Below, piece after piece: positions 23,400-36,000 of a DNA stretch of 64,000 nucleotides. The position numbers and the translations under genes were made by a program. Below the pieces are notes generated by a model. The model did no database searches. It was not told the DNA's origin and worked only from the letters and a program-made list of their open reading frames with translations. How positions within the stretch are numbered: position 1 is the stretch's first letter; each line of letters opens with the position of its first letter. The stretch is taken from NCBI GenBank assembly GCA_963920635.1, contig OY987298.1:82655454-82719453 (forward strand), read 5' to 3'. Origin of the DNA: Pseudeuparius sepicola (taxonomy: Eukaryota; Arthropoda; Insecta; Coleoptera; Anthribidae).

Positions 23400-24927
23400 T
23401 TTGCAAGTTGATACCTGTTCCACGGCTAACGGCGAGCACTTGTAATGACGTAGCGACAGTTGTTGCTAGAATGAACTGTTGGATCACCACACCCTCCTAT
23501 ATATCCCTTAAAGGTCGGACGGAGTACTAAACATTTTGCAAAAAGGCCCCCTCGCGAGGCCCGATCTGTTCGTGTTTCTCATAAGAACTGATGTAAATTT
23601 AATATTTTTGGTGTATCCGGTCACATATGGTCCTATAAATACAAGTAATTCTAAACACAAAACTAAAATAAAAGTATACCCTCCCCATACCTTAGTGTAA
23701 AATTATTTATTTAACTATAAATTATAAATGTTTATTACCTTTACCTAAAGAAATTAATATCCATGTCCATAATCTAATTGTTTTGCTATATTCCGTAAAT
23801 TGACCTTGCATTCATCCGGCGGTATTTATATTTTTAAATATGTGTGCGTCTCAAGTTTGATTATAATAACATTTTTAGTATACATCAGAGCTGAGCTTCA
23901 TATTGTATTTGCTACTGCGGCATCCCAAGTCTGCCGCTTTAGTAGGTACCGAATTCACAGTAATAAAACTGTAAAGAACGAGCGAGTTTTGTTTGTGTAC
24001 GAAGTGTTGAGATATATTACCCATGTAACATAATATCCCATTCAAATTCGAACTATATGGGGCTTAAATATTTTATAATATTCTAATATATACTTATATA
24101 TAAAAGTGTGTGAAAAAAATGTATCTTATTGGACATTCTATTTTTATCTAAGTAGAGAGCATTGTTTTTAGATTGTCAACCTGTCCTGACAAGTTCCGGG
24201 TAGCGGATGTGAGTCATCCACCTTGCGCCCGGCTGCGATGCATTCGCAGAAATACTACATATATGTCGGGTGTTTGGCGTAGGAATGATGGTTATTGTTC
24301 GAATCCGGGTAAGGTATTTTATTGTTAATAGTAATTTTTTAATTTAGTCGGGGCCTGCGGTACACATCGTTAAAGGGACCTGCTGAGTCTACAGAGACCG
24401 GCGAGGCCTGCGGGAGCCAGTGGAGCCCTGCTACAACAGCGCGTCGAGATTATTGCCCCACTGCCAAGCATTTCCTAGAATTTTACTTACATGCATAGTG
24501 TTTGGCTTTGGAATGTGGAAGGTTCGAATCCTGGTAAGATATTTTATTTTTAATAGTAACTTTTAATTTAGCTGGGGCCTGCGGTGAAAGTCGTTAAAAG
24601 GGGCCTCGGGGTCTGCTAAGTCTGTGGGGACTGGTGGGACCTGCGGGAGCCAGCGGAACCCTGCCAAAACAGCGCGTCGAGATTGGCCGCGACTTCGTCG
24701 CGCGTATTAGTACCTACTGCATAGTTGGGTGAAAAAGTGAGGTTATGGTACGATTTCGGCGCAAAAATCTCTTGTGGGCGATTAACATGGGAATCGTGAG
24801 GCCGAACTCTCATAGCTTATCTACTGTTGTGGACATTAATGTACTTTTTTTATTAGGCACTAGGTGTCGCCAGCGTATTATCTTTAGCGCGAAATTTAAA
24901 TTAATGATCAGACTGCCCTTTTGCTTT

Positions 24928-25043
24928 ATTTTGTTAAACCAGAATTATCTGTAATCCAGGATTTTTATAGAAATCATTGTCCTAACAATCATTTATATAA
25001 AAATAATATTCCTGGATTACAACTAATCCTGATTTAACAAAAT
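24928..25043. repeat. Hairpin MITE with ~45-bp arms
   Basis: ATTTTGTTAAACCAG...TAATCCAGGA pairs with TCCTGGATTA...CTGATTTAACAAAAT across a ~25-bp loop. It lies in the right remnant of the P-like transposon and contains no ORF. Confidence 0.65.
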
Positions 25044-25523
25044 GTCGCACATGGGCATTACGATCATTCATTTAAATTTCACATGCAACGAACTGTTCAC
25101 TACCAATTTTATGCAATATATATGCAAAATTTTCGAACATAACATACTTTTTTATATTATAGATATTATAAAATAATTTGTCTTTATTTTTGACCGCATT
25201 TTACCGTTGAAAATAGGAAGCGAACAATTCTGTCATGCCCTCATACCACTTAGACATTTTAATAAACAGTTTTATTATACAGTGGTGGGATTTGCACTGT
25301 TTCTTATTGCTGTGTAAAGAAATCAAAGAAGCGACTGTCTTCATTTACACATTTATTACATTCATATTTATAAAAATACAAAAAAGCACATTGACAATGT
25401 TGTAATAATATGCACTACTATAAAAACAAAACTAAAAGCATGCAAAATAGAAAGCATAAAACAAAAAGTGCTAGGTATACAAATTAAATATAAAACAAAC
25501 AAGAATGATAGGTATGAGTTAAG

Positions 25524-26206
25524 TTACACGTTTTTTTGTCGGGAAATATACTTCTTATAGGCTAGTACCTTTATTGGATCTATCCCAGGCGAATTATATA
25601 TAATAATACATCGAATAATCAGATTTTTAACATTCGTGCCTAAATTATTATGGGTCTTACAATTTAAATCAGAAAAATTTATATTGGCGGAAAGTACCAC
25701 ACTTAGCAATCTTGAAATATTATTTTTGAAACACAACCTTGGAAGCAAATAAAACAAGTGAGATATGCTTTGTCTAACGGCAAAGTGAAGAAACCCTCCA
25801 GCTTTCACCAAATTGCAATTCTCGTACTGACGAACATTAACAAATTCTGAATAGCTGAGATTTGTACCAACATTTGCTATTAGGTTAGCCTTACAAGTAT
25901 CACAAGCATTAATGAATATAGTTTTTAACTTACTAGCCACATAACTTGCTATACAAAAAATGGTATTTTCACTAACCCTAGTTCTTTTTAAAATGTTAAC
26001 AAATCCCGGAATCTCAATGTCACTATTGGGCTCTTCTAATGGAGCTACACCAGCAACCTCTTCCCTCGTTAAGAAACACCTCAAATTGGGGCATTTTTAG
26101 AATTGGCATTGAGGCTATCAAACAATTTGTCGAGAAACAAAATCAACTGTGCAGTCGGTGCAGCCTCTACATCCAGTCTTATACGATCGTTTATAGCTGA
26201 AAGAAA
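25524..26206 (-). pseudogene. P/THAP9-like transposase, C-terminal part
   Basis: An open stretch of 186 codons (25524-26084, no ATG at its 5' end) contains NTIFCIASYVASKL followed by ACDTCKANLI. This resembles the conserved Y-I-A-G-Y-V-A-x-K-L ... C-x2-C block near the end of P-element/THAP9-type transposases. Just upstream, 26093-26206 is open in a neighbouring frame (ends FLDKLFDSLNANSKNAP) and is preceded on its strand by CTTTCTTTCAG, a plausible splice acceptor, so a frameshift separates two pieces. A further ORF at 26340-26549 may be a 5' exon. THAP and catalytic domains are absent. The family call rests on a short motif and on the P-type ends of the enclosing element. Confidence 0.45.
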
Positions 26207-26664
26207 GTAAGCAAAATATGTAATATTTCACAAAAAAAAAAATAACAGTACTACTAACCCCAACTTGAAATTCTCAGCATCAGTATCAGTAATAACTCCC
26301 ATATCTTCATATCTTCTTGGAAATTTTCAACAAAGGATATCACAAGTTTTTCGCATCAAAAATAACACTTCCTGACGACTCTGCATTTAGATTACCACGG
26401 GCCAGCCTTATCTCCAGATAATCATTTAATAAAAACTTAAAACTATAAATTATACCTAAAGGAAAATTAGGTATTTTCCTTTTGTTTTTCTGCCGCCAAA
26501 TATAACCTAACTTCCTAACCAAATTTATTGATTTCTTTACATTTAACATCTGTCAAATATAAACTAGCTACAGCGCCACAAGTGGTTGTTGTGTGAAATA
26601 TAACATCGTTCAAGGTCGTCCATTTAACTTTCCCTTATATATTTGTATTTTATATGGTTAGTAT

Positions 26665-27362
26665 TGTTTTTGTTTTCACTATAAATACGTGATTCATTTA
26701 TTTCAGTAAAGTGACTGAGAAGTGAAAAGGGTTTTTTAGTAATTAGCTCGATGAAACCTATAAAACTGAATGAAATATATTTATTTTTTGTTACATGTTA
26801 TTCTGGCTACACCTGCTTTTTACATATACTGCATATTTTGTATTCTTCTGTTAACATTAGTACCTAGGCATAAAATTTAGATGATGTATGTCAATAACGA
26901 ATACCTATAGCCTTCCCACAAACATTCCTGGCCAATCAAGAGAACAAATTGGTATATCACTTTTGGTTTAATTATTTAATTTAATTCACAATAATAACAT
27001 CGGTTAATTTTTTTCCTCGAGATTTCACGGAACCTCACATACTGAGTCAAAGTAGCTTATGATGGCTAACTTAAGTTGTCATAACTGAAATTTCAGTTGA
27101 ATATCATTCATTGTGTTCTGATATAGATTTTTAATTTTTATTTACAATTTTAGACTTTGGCGTCACTCGATTCTTACACAAATGCAATACCTATCTGCTC
27201 GGTACTACATGCGAAACTCGGTAAGCACATTTCGGTTTGATGGTTCTAATTTGGAACATTAGGTATGTTTTAACTTTTGGCCATTGAAACTCGGTCTCGA
27301 CGAATATTTCCAAACTTGCTAGTTTTCTCTTGATAACCTTAAAATGTTTTTATTTATAATAT
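26665..27362. other. AT-rich intergenic stretch, nothing recognised
   Basis: Beyond the 8-bp duplication of the P-like element there is no ORF above 60 codons with protein-like composition and no inverted repeat that I can see. Confidence 0.5.
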
Positions 27363-27622
27363 CCTTGTTTATGGAATCCCTAGTTAGCCAATGTGTGACA
27401 GAGTCATAAGGATACGAGAGCAATATTGGATACAAGCAACAGATGGCGCCAAAAATTAAAGTGGCCCAGTCTTTGTCTACTAATTTTCTACTATTAAAAT
27501 CTACCAAAAAACAGCTGGCCAACTTTATTTTTTTCAAAATCTATCCCCTGTATCTACTATATTTCTGTCATGTTCTTATGTCAGTGTCAGATATTGACTA
27601 ACTAGAGTATCCATAAACAAGG
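27363..27622. mobile_element. 260-bp MITE with CCTTGTTTATGG ends
   Basis: The left end CCTTGTTTATGGAATCCCTA and the complement of the right end, CCTTGTTTATGGATACTCTA, form TIRs of about 35 bp, flanked by similar TAATAT sequences. A diverged copy lies at about 52650-53835 in Polinton-2, recognisable by CAATGTGTGACA and CAAGCAACAGAT, and was itself split by another MITE. Confidence 0.7.
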
Positions 27623-30600
27623 GTAATATCTTGAAAATATCCGATGAAACGTCACTCTACTTTGGGGTTATGCAGGATTATGTACAAAATTCATAACACA
27701 TTTGGGGGACTATTGGGAATTCAAGCTAAGCGGTACGCCACCTGGTGGCCAAATGTAGAACTAGTCTCGATGACATTCGTCTTTTCCTGTCCCATGTGTT
27801 TACATTTGCCGGCCGTGAATTTTACCATTTTTATCACATTTTTATTGTTATTTTTTGTTGAGCTGTGTTACATCCTTGTTTATTGTTATTAAATTCAATA
27901 TGTATGTGATAGGAAGTTGGTTTTACCTGGATAGTACAAAGAAGACCAAGCTAAGGAACATGGTTTCTAACTGAGGTTATTCTGTGCCCCAGTGCAATTC
28001 CTGGGTCAAAAAAACACTGAGAGAAAGTTAAGCTATATGAGTTTCCTAGGAAAAACGCAGGAAAAGTTTATGTCGAGACTTGAGACTAATAATGGGATAA
28101 AGAGTTAAGGCAGATTTTTTCTAAAAACAAAAAACACAACAGCTAGATATACAAAACAAACAAGTAGTAGGTAGTATTCAATTTTCAATGGACATGGCTC
28201 CATATAATGCCTTTTTTCTTGGAAACGTTATACACCTGCGACCTAGTCAATAATAGTAGGTATCATAAAAGCCGAAATATGCTTGCATTGCCCTCCAGCT
28301 CCTGCCTTGCATAAACAATGCATTTTTTGCTGAATTTTAGCAGTGCGAATCTTTAACTCACTAATTATCTGATGGAAATCTGACTGCAAAGCACTAGTTT
28401 GCAGGCAAAAGGCAAGAGTTTAATAAAAGTAGGTATACCATTCGTTTATGCCATGCAAAATAATGTGCGCTATAGCAAACACTTTCGCCGTCTTTCTCCC
28501 CTTCAACCACTGATCTAGAGTTAATATTGTTAGGAAATATTGTCACAATCTAAAATGATAAGGGCTATCCGAGCCATTTTTGTTCTAAAAATTCTCGAAG
28601 AGGAAGAATTCGATAATTGAGTACACACCTGCCCTAGAAACAACCTATAACCACTGTTGGATTTATGAACCTATCTCAACAAAATTAACAACAACAAATA
28701 TATACAATTATAAAATAACAACATATAAACAATAAACACACAAAACAATTACGAAAATACACAGGAAAACTAAATAAATTGTTAAAAATCATCGACCAAA
28801 AATGTGAAACAATGTCATCGACGTTAGTTCAACTAATGGCCACTTGGCGCTGCGATCTTAATTTGAATTCCCAATGACTTTTTCGGAGTTTTGACAATTC
28901 GGAATTTTGTCCCACCAACTTTACAAGATGATTTTCGCATTGGTCGGTTTTAGCAGGTCACTCTTGACGAGAGAAATGTAGTAAAGGTGTCCGGGGCTCG
29001 ATTTTTAAGAAAAAGTCAATGCCGCAAACCCCATCCTGATTATCTCGATTCGTTTACGAGATACAGTGTGTTTTTCGCTTTTTTGTGCTTCTTAAATGTG
29101 CTGTAAATGTTTGTTTATGAATATTTTTGATTCTGATAAAAACATTGTTGTTTATCTTTTCATAAAATTCATTGGTATAGAGAGATCATCTTTGAGTAGC
29201 GGTTGTAAAGAAAAAATCTCCAAATGTGCCAAATTTGAACCACAGGATTTTTTGTAATTTACAAATTAGTAGAAATAAGAATGTAGCTATTTGTTATATA
29301 TTTCAGGTTCATTGTTAAAAGTCATAGGCTTATTATCAATGCGACGTCTCAACCTTACAACTCCAGGGTCATTTCAGTCCAGAAGCAGAAGCCAATAGAA
29401 AATTATGATGTCGCCCGGCATGAATTTCAAAAAGTTTCTAAAGGACAATGAAAGCAGCTGCTGAATGAAAACTTCATCGAAGGGTCAGACTAATGATTGT
29501 TAGATCGTTACATGGTTAAAGGTAATTATACTTTATGCAAGTTTTATTGTAATATCAAAAAAAATTAAAGTTTAATTTTGTATCATGTAGATACAAGAAT
29601 CTTCAGTTTATGATATTGAAACAAAAAACATAGGGCAATGAAAAAATCCTTACTACCTCCAAGCTCAAAGAAAGGGCCTAACAGCTTCCAAGTTTGGTGT
29701 AGTTGCCAAAAGGAAACCCACTATGTGCATAAACTGTAAAAACATTGATGGGCACATTGTTTGAAAATAAGTACACGCTGGACAGGAAAGATATGGAAAA
29801 GAAAAAGACGATGTTGCCACACAAAAATTTTCTACAATAGCCATCAAAAGCTTTCTGGGAATGTGGAATAATCACCTAGTTGTGACACCTGACGAATAAA
29901 TTGAAATATACAGGGTGTTCTAATTTGTTAAGGACAAACTTTCACAGGTGATAGAAAAATAATGCATTTTAAGGTGACTTGCTCATGTAAACATAGGTTG
30001 TAAAGTTCTTCGTTTCTGAGATACAACCACACAAGATGTTATGTATGGAGAGGATATAACAATGTATAACACCAAGTTTCTAAATGAACCAGTGGCAGAG
30101 ATACTGGCAATCGGTACCACTAATTATATAACAATCCTAGGTTTGCTATACTTGGGTCTGTCCAATAAAATCCTGTTACCTTCGTTAAATATACAAGATT
30201 TATTTATCACAATTTTTAAGAGATGTTACAATTTTGGATTGTACAACTTTTAAGTTATAATGATATAAAATGAATCGACTTTAGAATAAAGTTAATATTG
30301 AGCAAATATTTAAATACAATAAATTAGAAAATTTTTAGTTAAAAATTGAAAGTTAAATTTTTCATAAAAATTGGTTTGAGAACAAATAAAAAGAATAAAT
30401 TGGCTCTACAATTAAACTGACTGTTCAGCTTCGATTATGATTCACTCTGAATGTTAAGTTTGAACTGCGTCTTCAGTCGCTTACGCTCAAACGAGGCTCG
30501 TAGTAGTGTGGGGCGTGGCTAGGGCTTCCTCCGGTCCTTGTCTGCTCGTGTAGGCGTTTCAGATGTCGTGGCTAGCAGATTTCTCAGGGGTTGCGCAGAA

Positions 30601-31353
30601 GTAGAGCTGACCAGGAGTCAACACCTATGCCAACGCAACTCCTCTCGATGCCTACGCAGCTCTCGTTACGTTGTTTGTCAACAGCGGCCTGTGGTTATAG
30701 CGTCCTCAACGATGGTGTTGCAAGCGTGAACAGATCAGAAAGAAAGTAGCATTAGACAAGGTCTAAGCCTTTTACAGAAATTTATAAACCAATAATTTTT
30801 AATTAATATTTAAAATTGAATTATGATACTAAAGTTATTAAATATTGACAAATAATGATAAAAATTAAACGTTTAGAACTATACTAAACTATGGGGAACT
30901 ATGCATAGCTCTAAATTCCCTAAATAATATTAATTAACTGACCGGAATAGCAGACTGCTAATTTAATTAAAAGAAAATATTGTGAGAATGCTCCAGCCCG
31001 AATTTTGAAATTTAAGATATTGTAACTTAATACGAAGAATTTATTTGAGACCTGAACGGTAGTACGGAATTTAAGAAAATTGATAAAACTAAAGTTGATA
31101 TGAATTTACAAGTGAAGATATCGGTGTCGGATTTATTTGAGTGGCCCGGTACCACAGAATCGAGACCTAACCCGAAAAATAACAAAGGAACGTGTGACTA
31201 ATGTGACCAAAACTTGAAAATATTCAATTAGATAACAGCCGCAAGATGGTGGGTATTCAAAAAAAGGACAATGCTATGTTTTTGAGTTAAAGATGGCCGA
31301 GGCCTTGGACGAAATGAGTGCTTAAAAAAATAGCACGTCTATAAAAAAAAACG
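27623..31353. other. Gene-free stretch
   Basis: AT-rich sequence with only short, composition-poor ORFs. ACAGGGTGTTCTAATTTG at ~29910 looks like the end of a Tc1/mariner-type MITE, but I could not find its partner. 30480-30740 is locally GC-richer without a recognisable product. Confidence 0.4.
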
Positions 31354-31415
31354 CCACAGGTGAGTAGTAAAGTTGCTGAGCTAAGCAAAAATCAAAAGAA
31401 ATTACTCACCTGTGG
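31354..31415. repeat. Short hairpin with 13-bp perfect arms
   Basis: CCACAGGTGAGTA (31354-31366) pairs with TACTCACCTGTGG (31403-31415). The arm contains CAGGTGAGT, a match to a 5' splice site, but no exon is evident. Confidence 0.6.
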
Positions 31416-32194
31416 GGTTTTCCAGGAGAAACAGCCACCACCTGCTTGCTGTGTCCCTCGCTTCCTCAGCTACGCAGCCAAAAAGGAAGGGCCTCGTCGT
31501 GCAAGCGTCGTTGCCTCACGATGCCGTGAACATAGAAAACAGAAAAACCCAAAAATATTAGTCACACGAAATCAATCCCCGATATTAAAATACAAAACCG
31601 CTCAAATAAATCACCGATGGCAAAAATTTAACTAGATAAAAGCCGAAAAATCGGAAATTTGGCGGGAAATGGGCAGATGCCTCTGCGCGACTCGATACCA
31701 ACGAAGACGGGAGCAAACTCTTCTCAGGTCGGACCCTGCCGGCCGATCGCGGGCAGGACCTACGTCATCCGACCAATCAGGTTTTGGCAAGACACGTTTT
31801 TAATCAACTAAATAGTGTTTATGTTTGAATTATGCATCAACAGAACCGAAAAATCGAGTAATTCATAATACAGATTTTCAATTACATACCTGCTGATATG
31901 GTAAACACACACTTGAATTTTCGCATTTTGAATATGCCAGGGTTCGAGGCTAGGCGTAAGTACACGGCCATTGCCGTATACGGCGCGCGAAAATTTGAAT
32001 TATTTGAAATTTGAAAGAAAGTTTTAAAATTTGAAGAAGTCGTAATAAAATCGAATACAATGTCTAGATGAACTGAAACTGTACAAAAAAAATAAATTAG
32101 TTATTAAGCATGAGATATATGTTTGAAAATAATGACTAAAGTTAATAACAAAATATAAAAACGAGTAACGGATTTTGAAATGAAAAAATCCGTT

Positions 32195-32660
32195 ACAGAT
32201 AAAAAAAATTAATACAGGCCTAAACAGAATAAAAAAGAATAACATTTTTAGACAGAGGATTTAATTTTGAACAGAAAGCGCCTCTTGACATTTTTTCATG
32301 TCACCATTTCACCACAATTTTTTGTATCAATTTTTGTGACTAATGTGTTTTTTGCCATGCAAATTACTTGGTTTTTGAAGAAAATAATGTTAGCAATTTT
32401 TCCAGTGGTGTAGACATATGCAAGTGTGGGATTAATTTTCAGATATTATGTAAATTAATTTAATAATATGTTGTGGCACTGCAAAAATTTCTAAAATTAT
32501 TTTTTACAAATTATTTCGTCGTAAAAATTGATGCAAAAAATTCTGGTGAAACAGACACACATATGAAAAAATATCGAGAGGCACTATTCGAAATCGAATC
32601 CTCCATCTAAACATGATATTCTTTTTTATTCTGTTCAGACCTGTACTAATTTCTTTTTAT
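32195..32660. mobile_element. Foldback MITE with ~145-bp arms
   Basis: Roughly 32195-32340 pairs with 32521-32660 at moderate identity; paired landmarks are CAGAATAAAAAAGAATA and TTTTTTGCATCAATTTTT. The loop is ~180 bp. There is no ORF and no target duplication could be identified. Confidence 0.65.
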
Positions 32661-33207
32661 CAAATTAGTGGTACCGATTATACCCGTATCTCTACCACTG
32701 GTTAATTTAGAAACTTGGTAGTATACATTGTTATGTGCATCCAATACATACATCTTGTGTGCCAAATCGTCTTTTTCCCTTAGGGAAAAAATTTCGATGT
32801 TGTTCTCAATTTTGTATGTTTCAAGATAACCTAATCAATTTTAACTCAAAATAAGAGTAAACAAGTTATGGGGAAAAGACGATTTTTTTTTAGAAAATTC
32901 TAGCACCCCTATATCGAAAACGAAGAATTTAAAGACGAGTCCACACCATGCCTCTAAAATGCGGACGGCTTTGTTCATGCCAGCTGGCGTCCACACCGCA
33001 CTGCCTGCTGGCTTTTTCGGGGCGGTTTGGTCGAAATGGGATGAATTTTGATTTAGTAGCGAGACCGAAAACAATGTTCGACGAGGAAGATGTTTGGCTG
33101 CTAAAATTTTGGCTGCCAGAAAATGGCTGCTAACTTCACACCTGATTTATTTTTGGTGTCCCACAAGATTTCCTTGGTACGATATAGCTCGATAAGCTTA
33201 ATTAAGT

Positions 33208-33241
33208 AATGGCAACACGAACATGTGTTCGTGTTGCCATT
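33208..33241. repeat. Perfect 16-bp palindrome with 2-base loop
   Basis: AATGGCAACACGAACA, then TG, then the exact complement. It could be a binding site or a cruciform; nothing nearby indicates a function. Confidence 0.7.
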
Positions 33242-34885
33242 CCATACTGTTACCGCCAGGACCTGCATACCTTAAAATAAACTTTTATCCAAAATTAAGA
33301 TACAAAGTGATATGGCATAAGACTTTTTTATAGAATTTAGTTCACTTTAACAACATGGTTAATTTCGAAGACAAAAAATAATTTGAGATTCAATGCAAGT
33401 CAAATTAAGCAATTCAGTATATAAAGTCCTATTTAAAGTTGAAAAGATCCACCACGTCTCAGAAAAAAAAACTCTAAAAGACTATACATATAGTGTGTTC
33501 CTCATTAAGTCTCGGAATAGGTGCTCTGCCGTAGCAAAACAATATGGTATTTTTCGCGTATACTACTTTTTTTTTTTTATTTAATATTTACTATTTTTAC
33601 CCATCATAACATTTTTAACAGTTGTATCTCGCAGAAAATACTATATCCAGTTGCAACAGGGTCCTCACGAGCTGAAAGTATGCTTGTGTCGACGTTAGTC
33701 CAAACATGGGGTTCTGAAAATATTTTTGAGCTACTGTGTATAATGTGGTAAACCATAAGAGGGATGTTTATTTAAACATTATAACATGACAGAGTTATTT
33801 TGTTTGTATAATAGCCACACGTAATGGCTATTCTGTGGAATAAGCTATAAGCTGTGTAAGTTATGGTATTAAAAATCGGTATTTGGGGCTTTGAGGTATG
33901 GCGAAACCATATGCACTATTCATTCCCAGCAAACACGTTACATCGCCAAGACATTATGTGAAGTCTCGACCTTATATCTATAAGACTTGCTAAACGGACT
34001 TCCTATTCGAATAATGATCATATAAAATTCGCGACATCGCGTTGGTCATATGATTGTAATTAAATATTACCTATTTACGCCAGATTTCACATAGAAATCG
34101 TAGTATCAACCTCGCCGTGAAATCTCCGCTTTATATCTGTAATTTAATCACCACTTTACTTCCCATTAAAAGAAAAATAATATAATATCCGCGATATATC
34201 CTTGTTAACATAATTGTAACCAAACATGAATTATTTAGATGAGATGTCCCATGGAGATTCTCGAAATAACCTCTCCGTTCTTCCCATTCAAGTAACATTC
34301 GCGACTTCGCACTGTTAACGTACGCCCTCGGAATTTTGTCGGCGGTCGCGTGTAGCCTGAATGTACGCAAAAATGAGCCTTAGTCCTTATTGCTCTTAAG
34401 GGTCATCATGTAATGTTCACTACGCGCAGCCGCGCTGACGCCACGTCCAGAATAGATTGAAGTTTGCTTTTATAGTAGTCGCACGCGGCCACGCGGGATG
34501 GATAGGAAGCCGAAGCCGGCCATTAAGAGAGCGTGTTGGTGTTGGGTACTGCCGCCCGCCAGTGGTTATTATCAAGCATAGAATCACGGGGAACTACGTC
34601 ATGTGTTCATAGGATGAAAGTGTAAGCGTGTAGTAGTGTAATACAGTGTGGATAACTACTCATAAGGTGTGTATTGCATATTAATTGTCACAGTATTTCT
34701 ACGCCCCTTATGGCGGTAGGATTATATAGATGCGACTGCCAAAGCCCTATAACTTATTAGTAAAGGCAAACATTCTGGTTTCAGACCGCAATTGCCTCGC
34801 TGCAGCGACGGAACCCGGCATCGTACGGTAAAAAACCGAATGTCTGCAGCGGGTTTTCCAAAGGCCGGTTCCCCTATTTAACTAC
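33242..34885. other. Gene-free stretch
   Basis: Only short ORFs without recognisable content. Around 34400-34900 the base composition is more balanced (GC-richer) than the flanks, without an identifiable element. Confidence 0.4.
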
Positions 34886-34894
34886 CTATACTAT

Positions 34895-35168
34895 CGCGGC
34901 CAACGAAAAATACAGGCCGTGGCGCGGCGCGAACTCACGTGACTCTAGGAGTTCTAGCATTGCATACTTTTACCATTGCTTTACTTGTAAAATAGTGTAG
35001 GAAAAATGAAATACATTGGAATTATTGTAAATATTTTATTATTTTATTTGGATACATTTAGGCACTCAATTCGAAAAAATACACAAACAAAATGCCTAAC
35101 CTAAATGAGAACTCCTAGAGTCACGTGAGTTCGCGCCGCGCCACGGCCGGTATTTTTCGTTGGCCGCG
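34895..35168. mobile_element. MITE with 61-bp TIRs and 9-bp target duplication
   Basis: 34895-34955 pairs with 35108-35168 with one mismatch (ends CGCGGCCAACGAAAAATAC). Both sides are flanked by CTATACTAT (34886-34894 and 35169-35177). A 9-bp duplication suggests the Mutator (MULE) superfamily. The TIRs are much more GC-rich than the AT-rich interior. Confidence 0.8.
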
Positions 35169-35873
35169 CTATACTATAGAAGAACCTATAGGTAGGTACT
35201 TACTAGTACTTCCGTGTTGATTTTTTTAGAGATGGCCGATTCTGTTTTATTCTAGGACACTTTAACAGGTGATAAAAAAACATAAAATTTGAGTATCTTG
35301 TGGTATAACTTTTTAGCCAAAGCTGCCGCGTTTTCGAGATATAGGGTGTTTAAAATCTCAAAAATTTTACCGTTTTATTTTTTATTTTTTCCATCCGTTA
35401 AAGATATTCAAACGAAATTTGGATCACCGCATGCCCTGATCAAGTGCCACAAAAATTAAACTGTTTTTTTTTTGCGATTTTCGCAGAAACGTGACATCTT
35501 AGCGGAGAATATCCTACACAAAAGTTGTAATTATTAAAAAGATCCGAAACTTTCGTATAAGGCATTTTTCAACATAGCCTCAAATTTTCCGAGAAAATGG
35601 CGACAAAACATTTATTCGATTTTTATTTTTCTCTCTTAAGAATACCTTAATTTACATGAAATTTTGCGCGAGTATACCTTTCCTGGCATTGAATAAGCCT
35701 AATTTTGCTGGCATGTGGGAAACAAGTAGTTAAATATTCAAATTTTTCAGAAAAAAAAAATCTTTCAACGAAAATTTTTATTGGTGTTTTTTTCGATTTA
35801 AACATTTTTCCCAGGCTCATTTTACCCGTTAAAATGTTACATTACTTACAACACCAGTAAGTAGTAAGACAAA

Positions 35874-35920
35874 GAGAGTTCTAAGCCAAACCTGTCAGAC
35901 TTGTCTGGCTTAGAACTCTC
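35874..35920. repeat. Terminal hairpin 14 bp inside the left Polinton-2 end
   Basis: GAGAGTTCTAAGCCA and TGGCTTAGAACTCTC form perfect 15-bp arms around a 17-nt loop. The same hairpin is in the right TIR at 60235-60281. Its fixed distance from the end suggests a role in recognition of the replication origin or terminus. Confidence 0.75.
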
Positions 35921-35964
35921 ATAGGGTTTTGGTGGTGGGAGAGCTCCCCCACTCCAAGAATAGC

Positions 35965-36000
35965 TATATAGGTGCGTGTGGTTCAACTAAGAGCATCAGT
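35965..36000 (+). promoter_or_regulatory. TATA box and initiator of the left TIR gene
   Basis: TATATA (35965-35970) precedes CATCAGT (35994-36000) by 30 bp, the arthropod TATA-Inr spacing. The ATG follows at 36010. This decides the start at 36010 rather than an upstream in-frame GTG-type extension. Confidence 0.6.

Larger units (their letters stand above)
7638..24825. mobile_element. Polinton-1: palindromic Polinton/Maverick with a PolB gene in each arm
   Basis: The element runs from AGTAGATAAGCTATGAGAG to the exact complement of that end and is flanked by GTTGTG at 7632-7637 and 24826-24831. The 5'-AG ends and 6-bp duplications are the known Polinton signature. Instead of short TIRs around a multi-gene interior, the arms (7638-16088 and 17954-24825) make up nearly the whole element and meet around a 1.9-kb gene-free spacer. 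Each arm carries one PolB gene pointing to the centre. No integrase, capsid or protease gene is visible. Such a derivative must have been copied and inserted with proteins from elsewhere. Confidence 0.85.
17954..24825 (-). repeat. Right arm of the Polinton-1 palindrome
   Basis: This is the mirror image of the left arm, with no hAT insertion. At 24482-24489 it shows the uninterrupted hAT target (TTTACTTA, the complement of TAAGTAAA). The ~165-bp direct repeats lie at about 24299-24453 and 24522-24685. Confidence 0.9.
7559..26656 (-). mobile_element. P-like DNA transposon interrupted by Polinton-1
   Basis: The outer ends are inverted: the left end opens CATATAAAATACAAAATAT, and the right end, read in complement, opens CATATAAAATACAAATATA. 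Both are flanked by the same 8 bases GTTAGTAT (7551-7558 and 26657-26664). Eight-base duplications and ends beginning CA fit the P superfamily. Without Polinton-1 the element is only ~1.9 kb (7559-7637 plus 24832-26656). The right part carries a transposase-like C-terminal region on the minus strand, so this is an internally deleted copy that received the Polinton. Confidence 0.7.

Noticed and set aside
24299..24531. tRNA gene or SINE promoter, because GGTTCGAATCC matches a B box
   Set aside because: No A box at the right distance and no cloverleaf; the motif recurs only because the ~165-bp repeat is duplicated.
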